Origin: Euglena gracilis
Lineage: Eukaryota; Euglenozoa; Euglenophyceae; Euglenales; Euglenaceae
Assembly (NCBI GenBank): GCA_900893395.1
Contig: CAAHFI010523879.1
Coordinates: forward strand, 1 to 37,578
DNA: 37,578 nucleotides
Reading direction: 5' to 3'
Numbering within the stretch: the first letter of the stretch is position 1; every line of letters starts with the position of its first letter. Below, in pieces: positions 23,901 through 35,564 of the stretch. Both the position numbers and the translations under genes were made by a program. The notes under the pieces are model-generated. The model worked only from the letters and a program-made list of their open reading frames with translations, searched no databases and was not told the origin of the DNA.

Positions 23901-26900
23901 TTTTTCACCCGTAGGCACTAATCCGGCCGGCACATCGGAATACCATACCGGGGATCGCAATGGGAACCCCAATCGGTTTCCAGTTTTAGGGCCAAATCAC
24001 GGTTTCCCATAGGCCCAGGTATGGGGACCAGGCTGTACTGACATTTGGGGCCGTCTTCCACCCCTCCAAAACTGTCGATATCTGGCTAGTTTTTTGATAT
24101 CCGCATGTTTTTCACACCCGTAGGCACTAATCCGGCCGGCACATCGGAATAGCATACCGGGGATCGCAATGGGAACCCCAATCGGTTTCCAGTTTTAGGG
24201 CCAAATCACGGTTTCCCATAGGCCCAGGTATGGGGACCAGGCTGTACTGACATTTGGGGCCGTCTTCCACCCCTCCAAAACTGTCGATATCTGGCTAGTT
24301 TTTTATATCCGCATGTTTTTCACACCCGTAGGCACTAATCCGGCCGGCACATCGGAATACCTATACCGGGGATCGCAATGGGAACCCCCAATCGGTTTCC
24401 AGTTTTAGGGCCAAATCACGGTTTCCCATAGGCCCAGGTATGGGGACCAGGCTGTACTGACATTTGGGGCCGTCTTCCACCCCTCCAAAACTGTCGATAT
24501 CTGGCTAGTTTTTTATATCCGCATGTTTTTCACACCCGTAGGCACTAATCCGGCCGGCACATCGGAATAGCATACCGGGGATCGCAATGGGAACCCCCAA
24601 TCGGTTTCCAGTTTTAGGGCCAAATCACGGTTTCCCATAGGCCCAGGTATGGGGACCAGGCTGTACTGACATTTGGGGCCGTCTTCCACCCCTCCAAAAC
24701 TGTCGATATCTGGCTAGTTTTTTGATATCCGCATGTTTTTCACACCCGTAGGCACTAATCCGGCCGGCACATCGGAATACATACCGGGGATCGCAATGGG
24801 AACCCCCAATCGGTTTCCAGTTTTAGGGCCAAATCACGGTTTCCCATAGGCCCAGGTATGGGGACCAGGCTGTACTGACATTTGGGGCCGTCTTCCACCC
24901 CTCCAAAACTGTCGATATCTGGCTAGTTTTTTGATATCCGCATGTTTTTCACACCCGTAGGCACTAATCCGGCCGGCACATCGGAATAGCATACCGGGGA
25001 TCGCAATGGGAACCCCCAATCGGTTTCCAGTTTTAGGGCCAAATCACGGTTTCCCATAGGCCCAGGTATGGGGACCAGGCTGTACTGACATTTGGGGCCG
25101 TCTTCCACCCCTCCAAAACTGTCGATATCTGGCTAGTTTTTTATATCCGCATGTTTTTCACACCCGTAGGCACTAATCCGGCCGGCACATCGGAATAGCA
25201 TACCGGGGATCGCAATGGGAACCCCCAATCGGTTTCCAGTTTTAGGGCCAAATCACGGTTTCCCATAGGCCCAGGTATGGGGACCAGGCTGTACTGACAT
25301 TTGGGGCCGTCTTCCACCCCTCCAAAACTGTCGATATCTGGCTAGTTTTTTGATATCCGCATGTTTTTCACACCCGTAGGCACTAATCCGGCCGGCACAT
25401 CGGAAGCATACCGGGGATCGCAATGGGAACCCCCAATCGGTTTCCAGTTTTAGGGCCAAATCACGGTTTCCCATAGGCCCAGGTATGGGGACCAGGCTGT
25501 ACTGACATTTGGGGCCGTCTTCCACCCCTCCAAAACTGTCGATATCTGGCTAGTTTTTTATATCCGCATGTTTTTCACACCCGTAGGCACTAATCCGGCC
25601 GGCACATCGGAATAGCATACCGGGGATCGCAATGGGAACCCCAATCGGTTTCCAGTTTTAGGGCCAAATCACGGTTTCCCATAGGCCCAGGTATGGGGAC
25701 CAGGCTGTACTGACATTTGGGGCCGTCTTCCACCCCTCCAAAACTGTCGATATCTGGCTAGTTTTTTGATATCCGCATGTTTTTCACACCCGTAGGCACT
25801 AATCCGGCCGGCACATCGGAATAGCATACCGGGGATCGCAATGGGAACCCCCAATCGGTTTCCAGTTTTAGGGCCAAATCACGGTTTCCCATAGGCCCAG
25901 GTATGGGGACCAGGCTGTACTGACATTTGGGGCCGTCTTCCACCCCTCCAAAACTGTCGATATCTGGCTAGTTTTTTGATATCCGCATGTTTTTCACACC
26001 CGTAGGCACTAATCCGGCCGGCACATCGGAATAGCATACCGGGGATCGCAATGGGAACCCCAATCGGTTTCCAGTTTTAGGGCCAAATCACGGTTTCCCA
26101 TAGGCCCAGGTATGGGGACCAGGCTGTACTGACATTTGGGCCGTCTTCCACCCCTCCAAAACTGTCGATATGGCTAGTTTTTTGATATCCGCATGTTTTT
26201 CACACCCGTAGGCACTAATCCGGCCGGCACATCGGAATACCATACCGGGGATCGCAATGGGAACCCCAATCGGTTTCCAGTTTTAGGGCCAAATCACGGT
26301 TTCCCATAGGCCCAGGTATGGGGACCAGGCTGTACTGACATTTGGGGCCGTCTTCCACCCCTCCAAAACTGTCGATATCTGGCTAGTTTTTTATATCCGC
26401 ATGTTTTTCACACCCGTAGGCACTAATCCGGCCGGCACATCGGAATAGCATACCGGGGATCGCAATGGGAACCCCAATCGGTTTCCAGTTTTAGGGCCAA
26501 ATCACGGTTTCCCATAGGCCCAGGTATGGGGACCAGGCTGTACTGACATTTGGGGCCGTCTTCCACCCCTCCAAAACTGTCGATATCTGGCTAGTTTTTT
26601 TGATATCCGCATGTTTTTCACACCCGTAGGCACTAATCCGGCCGGCACATCGGAATAGCATACCGGGGATCGCAATGGGAACCCCCAATCGGTTTCCAGT
26701 TTTAGGGCCAAATCACGGTTTCCCATAGGCCCAGGTATGGGGACCAGGCTGTACTGACATTTGGGGCCGTCTTCCACCCCTCCAAAACTGTCGATATCTG
26801 GCTAGTTTTTTGATATCCGCATGTTTTTCACACCCGTAGGCACTAATCCGGCCGGCACATCGGAATACCATACCGGGGATCGCAATGGGAACCCCCAATC

Positions 26901-29900
26901 GGTTTCCAGTTTTAGGGCCAAATCACGGTTTCCCATAGGCCCAGGTATGGGGACCAGGCTGTACTGACATTTGGGGCCGTCTTCCACCCCTCCAAAACTG
27001 TCGATATCTGGCTAGTTTTTTGATATCCGCATGTTTTTCACACCCGTAGGCACTAATCCGGCCGGCACATCGGAATAGCATACCGGGGATCGCAATGGGA
27101 ACCCCAATCGGTTTCCAGTTTTAGGGCCAAATCACGGTTTCCCATAGGCCCAGGTATGGGGACCAGGCTGTACTGACATTTGGGGCCGTCTTCCACCCCT
27201 CCAAAACTGTCGATATCTGGCTAGTTTTTTTGATATCCGCATGTTTTTCACACCCGTAGGCACTAATCCGGCCGGCACATCGGAATACCATACCGGGGAT
27301 CGCAATGGGAACCCCCAATCGGTTTCCAGTTTTAGGGCCAAATCACGGTTTCCCATAGGCCCAGGTATGGGGACCAGGCTGTACTGACATTTGGGGCCGT
27401 CTTCCACCCCTCCAAAACTGTCGATATCTGGCTAGTTTTTTGATATCCGCATGTTTTTCACACCCGTAGGCACTAATCCGGCCGGCACATCGGAATAGCA
27501 TACCGGGGATCGCAATGGGAACCCCCAATCGGTTTCCAGTTTTAGGGCCAAATCACGGTTTCCCATAGGCCCAGGTATGGGGACCAGGCTGTACTGACAT
27601 TTGGGGCCGTCTTCCACCCCTCCAAAACTGTCGATATCTGGCTAGTTTTTTTATATCCGCATGTTTTTCACACCCGTAGGCACTAATCCGGCCGGCACAT
27701 CGGAATACCTTACCGGGGATCGCAATGGGAACCCCAATCGGTTTCCAGTTTTAGGGCCAAATCACGGTTTCCCATAGGCCCAGTATGGGGACCAGGCTGT
27801 ACTGACATTTGGGGCCGTCTTCCACCCCTCCAAAACTGTCGATATCTGGCTAGTTTTTTGATATCCGCATGTTTTTCACACCCGTAGGCACTAATCCGGC
27901 CGGCACATCGGAATAGCATACCGGGGATCGCAATGGGAACCCCCAATCGGTTTCCAGTTTTAGGGCCAAATCACGGTTTCCCATAGGCCCAGGTATGGGA
28001 CCAGGCTGTACTGACATTTGGGGCCGTCTTCCACCCCTCCAAAACTGTCGATATCTGGCTAGTTTTTTGATATCCGCATGTTTTTCACACCCGTAGGCAC
28101 TAATCCGGCCGGCACATCGGAATACCATACCGGGGATCGCAATGGGAACCCCCAATCGGTTTCCAGTTTTAGGGCCAAATCACGGTTTCCCATAGGCCCA
28201 GGTATGGGGACCAGGCTGTACTGACATTTGGGGCCGTCTTCCACCCCTCCAAAACTGTCGATATCTGGCTAGTTTTTTTATATCCGCATGTTTTTCACAC
28301 CCGTAGGCACTAATCCGGCCGGCACATCGGAATAGCATACCGGGGATCGCAATGGGAACCCCAATCGGTTTCCAGTTTTAGGGCCAAATCACGGTTTCCA
28401 TAGGCCCAGGTATGGGGACCAGGCTGTACTGACATTTGGGGCCGTCTTCCACCCCTCCAAAACTGTCGATATCTGGCTAGTTTTTTGATATCCGCATGTT
28501 TTTCACACCCGTAGGCACTAATCCGGCCGGCACATCGGAATACCATACCGGGGATCGCAATGGGAACCCCAATCGGTTTCCAGTTTTAGGGCCAAATCAC
28601 GGTTTCCCATAGGCCCAGGTATGGGGACCAGGCTGTACTGACATTTGGGGCCGTCTTCCACCCCTCCAAAACTGTCGATATCTGGCTAGTTTTTTGATAT
28701 CCGCATGTTTTTCACACCCGTAGGCACTAATCCGGCCGGCACATCGGAATAGCATACCGGGGATCGCAATGGGAACCCCCAATCGGTTTCCAGTTTTAGG
28801 GCCAAATCACGGTTTCCCATAGGCCCAGGTATGGGGACCAGGCTGTACTGACATTTGGGGCCGTCTTCCACCCCTCCAAAACTGTCGATATCTGGCTAGT
28901 TTTTTGATATCCGCATGTTTTTCACACCCGTAGGCACTAATCCGGCCGGCACATCGGAATACCATACCGGGGATCGCAATGGGAACCCCAATCGGTTTCC
29001 AGTTTTAGGGCCAAATCACGGTTTCCCATAGGCCCAGGTATGGGACCAGGCTGTACTGACATTTGGGGCCGTCTTCCACCCCTCCAAAACTGTCGATATC
29101 TGGCTAGTTTTTTATATCCGCATGTTTTTCACACCCGTAGGCACTAATCCGGCCGGCACATCGGAAGCCATACCGGGGATCGCAATGGGAACCCCCAATC
29201 GGTTTCCAGTTTTAGGGCCAAATCACGGTTTCCCATAGGCCCAGGTATGGGGACCAGGCTGTACTGACATTTGGGGCCGTCTTCCACCCCTCCAAAACTG
29301 TCGATATCTGGCTAGTTTTTTATATCCGCATGTTTTTCACACCCGTAGGCACTAATCCGGCCGGCACATCGGAATACCATACCGGGGATCGCAATGGGAA
29401 CCCCAATCGGTTTCCAGTTTTAGGGCCAAATCACGGTTTCCCATAGGCCCAGGTATGGGACCAGGCTGTACTGACATTTGGGGCCGTCTTCCACCCCTCC
29501 AAAACTGTCGATATCTGGCTAGTTTTTTATATCCGCATGTTTTTCACACCCGTAGGCACTAATCCGGCCGGCACATCGGAATAGCATACCGGGGATCGCA
29601 ATGGGAACCCCCAATCGGTTTCCAGTTTTAGGGCCAAATCACGGTTTCCCATAGGCCCAGGTATGGGGACCAGGCTGTACTGACATTTGGGGCCGTCTTC
29701 CACCCCTCCAAAACTGTCGATATCTGGCTAGTTTTTTATATCCGCATGTTTTTCACACCCGTAGGCACTAATCCGGCCGGCACATCGGAATAGCATACCG
29801 GGGATCGCAATGGGAACCCCCAATCGGTTTCCAGTTTTAGGGCCAAATCACGGTTTCCCATAGGCCCAGGTATGGGGACCAGGCTGTACTGACATTTGGG

Positions 29901-32900
29901 GCCGTCTTCCACCCCTCCAAAACTGTCGATATCTGGCTAGTTTTTTTGATATCCGCATGTTTTTCACACCCGTAGGCACTAATCCGGCCGGCACATCGGA
30001 ATACCACCGGGGATCGCAATGGGAACCCCCAATCGGTTTCCAGTTTTAGGGCCAAATCACGGTTTCCCATAGGCCCAGGTATGGGGACCAGGCTGTACTG
30101 ACATTTGGGGCCGTCTTCCACCCCTCCAAAACTGTCGATATCTGGCTAGTTTTTTGATATCCGCATGTTTTTCACACCCGTAGGCACTAATCCGGCCGGC
30201 ACATCGGAATACCATACCGGGGATCGCAATGGGAACCCCAATCGGTTTCCAGTTTTAGGGCCAAATCACGGTTTCCCATAGGCCCAGGTATGGGACCAGG
30301 CTGTACTGACATTTGGGGCCGTCTTCCACCCCTCCAAAACTGTCGATATCTGGCTAGTTTTTTGATATCCGCATGTTTTTCACACCCGTAGGCACTAATC
30401 CGGCCGGCACATCGGAATACCATACCGGGGATCGCAATGGGAACCCCCAATCGGTTTCCAGTTTTAGGGCCAAATCACGGTTTCCCATAGGCCCAGGTAT
30501 GGGGACCAGGCTGTACTGACATTTGGGGCCGTCTTCCACCCCTCCAAAACTGTCGATATCTGGCTAGTTTTTTATATCCGCATGTTTTTCACACCCGTAG
30601 GCACTAATCCGGCCGGCACATCGGAATAGCATACCGGGGATCGCAATGGGAACCCCCAATCGGTTTCCAGTTTTAGGGCCAAATCACGGTTTCCCATAGG
30701 CCCAGGTATGGGGACCAGGCTGTACTGACATTTGGGGCCGTCTTCCACCCCTCCAAAACTGTCGATATCTGGCTAGTTTTTTTGATATCCGCATGTTTTT
30801 CACACCCGTAGGCACTAATCCGGCCGGCACATCGGAATAGCATACCGGGGATCGCAATGGGAACCCCCAATCGGTTTCCAGTTTTAGGGCCAAATCACGG
30901 TTTCCCATAGGCCCAGGTATGGGGACCAGGCTGTACTGACATTTGGGGCCGTCTTCCACCCCTCCAAAACTGTCGATATCTGGCTAGTTTTTTGATATCC
31001 GCATTTTTTCACACCCGTAGGCACTAATCCGGCCGGCACATCGGAATAGCATACCGGGGATCGCAATGGGAACCCCCAATCGGTTTCCAGTTTTAGGGCC
31101 AAATCACGGTTTCCCATAGGCCCAGGTATGGGGACCAGGCTGTACTGACATTTGGGGCCGTCTTCCACCCCTCCAAAACTGTCGATATCTGGCTAGTTTT
31201 TTGATATCCGCATGTTTTTCACACCCGTAGGCACTAATCCGGCCGGCACATCGGAATACCATACCGGGGATCGCAATGGGAACCCCCAATCGGTTTCCAG
31301 TTTTAGGGCCAAATCACGGTTTCCATAGGCCCAGGTATGGGGACCAGGCTGTACTGACATTTGGGGCCGTCTTCCACCCCTCCAAAACTGTCGATATCTG
31401 GCTAGTTTTTTATATCCGCATGTTTTTCACACCCGTAGGCACTAATCCGGCCGGCACATCGGAATAGCATACCGGGGATCGCAATGGGAACCCCAATCGG
31501 TTTCCAGTTTTAGGGCCAAATCACGGTTTCCCATAGGCCCAGGTATGGGGACCAGGCTGTACTGACATTTGGGGCCGTCTTCCACCCCTCCAAAACTGTC
31601 GATATGGCTAGTTTTTTTGATATCCGCATGTTTTTCACACCCGTAGGCACTAATCCGGCCGGCACATCGGAATAGCATACCGGGGATCGCAATGGGAACC
31701 CCAATCGGTTTCCAGTTTTAGGGCCAAATCACGGTTTCCCATAGGCCCAGGTATGGGGACCAGGCTGTACTGACATTTGGGGCCGTCTTCCACCCCTCCA
31801 AAACTGTCGATATCTGGCTAGTTTTTTATATCCGCATGTTTTTCACACCCGTAGGCACTAATCCGGCCGGCACATCGGAATACCATACCGGGGATCGCAA
31901 TGGGAACCCCCAATCGGTTTCCAGTTTTAGGGCCAAATCACGGTTTCCCATAGGCCCAGGTATGGGGACCAGGCTGTACTGACATTTGGGGCCGTCTTCC
32001 ACCCCTCCAAAACTGTCGATATCTGGCTAGTTTTTTATTATCCGCATGTTTTTCACACCCGTAGGCACTAATCCGGCCGGCACATCGGAATAGCATACCG
32101 GGGATCGCAATGGGAACCCCAATCGGTTTCCAGTTTTAGGGCCAAATCACGGTTTCCCATAGGCCCAGGTATGGGGACCAGGCTGTACTGACATTTGGGG
32201 CCGTCTTCCACCCCTCCAAAACTGTCGATATCTGGCTATTTTTTGATATCCGCATGTTTTTCACACCCGTAGGCACTAATCCGGCCGGCACATCGGAAGC
32301 ATACCGGGATCGCAATGGGAACCCCAATCGGTTTCCAGTTTTAGGGCCAAATCACGGTTTCCCATAGGCCCAGGTATGGGACCAGGCTGTACTGACATTT
32401 GGGGCCGTCTTCCACCCCTCCAAAACTGTCGATATCTGGCTAGTTTTTTGATATCCGCATGTTTTTCACACCCGTAGGCACTAATCCGGCCGGCACATCG
32501 GAATACATACCGGGGATCGCAATGGGAACCCCAATCGGTTTCCAGTTTTAGGGCCAAATCACGGTTTCCCATAGGCCCAGGTATGGGGACCAGGCTGTAC
32601 TGACATTTGGGGCCGTCTTCCACCCCTCCAAAACTGTCGATATCTGGCTAGTTTTTTTGATATCCGCATGTTTTTCACACCCGTAGGCACTAATCCGGCC
32701 GGCACATCGGAATACATACCGGGGATCGCAATGGGAACCCCAATCGGTTTCCAGTTTTAGGGCCAAATCACGGTTTCCCATAGGCCCAGGTATGGGGACC
32801 AGGCTGTACTGACATTTGGGGCCGTCTTCCACCCCTCCAAAACTGTCGATATCTGGCTAGTTTTTTTGATATCCGCATGTTTTTCACACCCGTAGGCACT

Positions 32901-35564
32901 AATCCGGCCGGCACATCGGAATAGCATACCGGGGATCGCAATGGGAACCCCAATCGGTTTCCAGTTTTAGGGCCAAATCACGGTTTCCCATAGGCCCAGG
33001 TATGGGGACCAGGCTGTACTGACATTTGGGGCCGTCTTCCACCCCTCCAAAACTGTCGATATCTGGCTAGTTTTTTGATATCCGCATGTTTTTCACACCC
33101 GTAGGCACTAATCCGGCCGGCACATCGGAATAGCATACCGGGGATCGCAATGGGAACCCCCAATCGGTTTCCAGTTTTAGGGCCAAATCACGGTTTCCCA
33201 TAGGCCCAGGTATGGGGACCAGGCTGTACTGACATTTGGGGCCGTCTTCCACCCCTCCAAAACTGTCGATATCTGGCTAGTTTTTTATATCCGCATGTTT
33301 TTCACACCCGTAGGCACTAATCCGGCCGGCACATCGGAATACCCATACCGGGGATCGCAATGGGAACCCCAATCGGTTTCCAGTTTTAGGGCCAAATCAC
33401 GGTTTCCCATAGGCCCAGGTATGGGGACCAGGCTGTACTGACATTTGGGGCCGTCTTCCACCCCTCCAAAACTGTCGATATCTGGCTAGTTTTTTATATC
33501 CGCATGTTTTTCACACCCGTAGGCACTAATCCGGCCGGCACATCGGAATACCATACCGGGGATCGCAATGGGAACCCCAATCGGTTTCCAGTTTTAGGGC
33601 CAAATCACGGTTTCCCATAGGCCCAGGTATGGGGACCAGGCTGTACTGACATTTGGGGCCGTCTTCCACCCCTCCAAAACTGTCGATATCTGGCTAGTTT
33701 TTTGATATCCGCATGTTTTTCACACCCGTAGGCACTAATCCGGCCGGCACATCGGAATAGCATACCGGGGATCGCAATGGGAACCCCAATCGGTTTCCAG
33801 TTTTAGGGCCAAATCACGGTTTCCCATAGGCCCAGGTATGGGGACCAGGCTGTACTGACATTTGGGGCCGTCTTCCACCCCTCCAAAACTGTCGATATCT
33901 GGCTAGTTTTTTTGATATCCGCATGTTTTTCACACCCGTAGGCACTAATCCGGCCGGCACATCGGAATAGCATACCGGGGATCGCAATGGGAACCCCCAA
34001 TCGGTTTCCAGTTTTAGGGCCAAATCACGGTTTCCCATAGGCCCAGGTATGGGGACCAGGCTGTACTGACATTTGGGGCCGTCTTCCACCCCTCCAAAAC
34101 TGTCGATATCTGGCTAGTTTTTTTATATCCGCATGTTTTTCACACCCGTAGGCACTAATCCGGCCGGCACATCGGAATACCCATACCGGGGATCGCAATG
34201 GGAACCCCAATCGGTTTCCAGTTTTAGGGCCAAATCACGGTTTCCCATAGGCCCAGGTATGGGGACCAGGCTGTACTGACATTTGGGGCCGTCTTCCACC
34301 CCTCCAAAACTGTCGATATCTGGCTAGTTTTTTTGATATCCGCATGTTTTTCACACCCGTAGGCACTAATCCGGCCGGCACATCGGAATAGCATACCGGG
34401 GATCGCAATGGGAACCCCCAATCGGTTTCCAGTTTTAGGGCCAAATCACGGTTTCCCATAGGCCCAGGTATGGGACCAGGCTGTACTGACATTTGGGGCC
34501 GTCTTCCACCCCTCCAAAACTGTCGATATCTGGCTAGTTTTTTGATATCCGCATGTTTTTCACACCCGTAGGCACTAATCCGGCCGGCACATCGGAATAG
34601 CATACCGGGGATCGCAATGGGAACCCCAATCGGTTTCCAGTTTTAGGGCCAAATCACGGTTTCCCAGGCCCAGGTATGGGGACCAGGCTGTACTGACATT
34701 TGGGGCCGTCTTCCACCCCTCCAAAACTGTCGATATCTGGCTAGTTTTTTGATATCCGCATGTTTTTCACACCCGTAGGCACTAATCCGGCCGGCACATC
34801 GGAATACCATACCGGGATCGCAATGGGAACCCCCAATCGGTTTCCAGTTTTAGGGCCAAATCACGGTTTCCCATAGGCCCAGGTATGGGGACCAGGCTGT
34901 ACTGACATTTGGGGCCGTCTTCCACCCCTCCAAAACTGTCGATATCTGGCTAGTTTTTTGATATCCGCATTTTTTCACACCCGTAGGCACTAATCCGGCC
35001 GGCACATCGGAATAGCATACCGGGGATCGCAATGGGAACCCCAATCGGTTTCCAGTTTTAGGGCCAAATCACGGTTTCCCATAGGCCCAGGTATGGGGAC
35101 CAGGCTGTACTGACATTTGGGGCCGTCTTCCACCCCTCCAAAACTGTCGATATCTGGCTAGTTTTTTGATATCCGCATGTTTTTCACACCCGTAGGCACT
35201 AATCCGGCCGGCACATCGGAATACATACCGGGGATCGCAATGGGAACCCCCAATCGGTTTCCAGTTTTAGGGCCAAATCACGGTTTCCCATAGGCCCAGG
35301 TATGGGGACCAGGCTGTACTGACATTTGGGGCCGTCTTCCACCCCTCCAAAACTGTCGATATCTGGCTAGTTTTTTTGATATCCGCATGTTTTTCACACC
35401 CGTAGGCACTAACGGCCGGCACATCGGAATAGCATACCGGGGATCGCAATGGGAACCCCAATCGGTTTCCAGTTTTAGGGCCAAATCACGGTTTCCCATA
35501 GGCCCAGGTATGGGGACCAGGCTGTACTGACATTTGGGGCCGTCTTCCACCCTCCAAAACTGTC

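Larger units (their letters stand above)
10984..35564. repeat. Homogenised core of the array
   Basis: Successive units are nearly identical. Variation is concentrated at three places: agcata, accata, agctata, acctata, acata or agctacc after cggaat; four or five C before aatcgg; and the T-run before atatccgc, with or without a G and five to seven T. In about 70 units followed by hand from 11.1 to 25.5 kb, roughly 22 lacked the G, and about 18 had accata against a majority of agcata. The combinations are shuffled, and I saw no fixed higher-order period. Substitutions elsewhere are rare. Confidence 0.9.
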
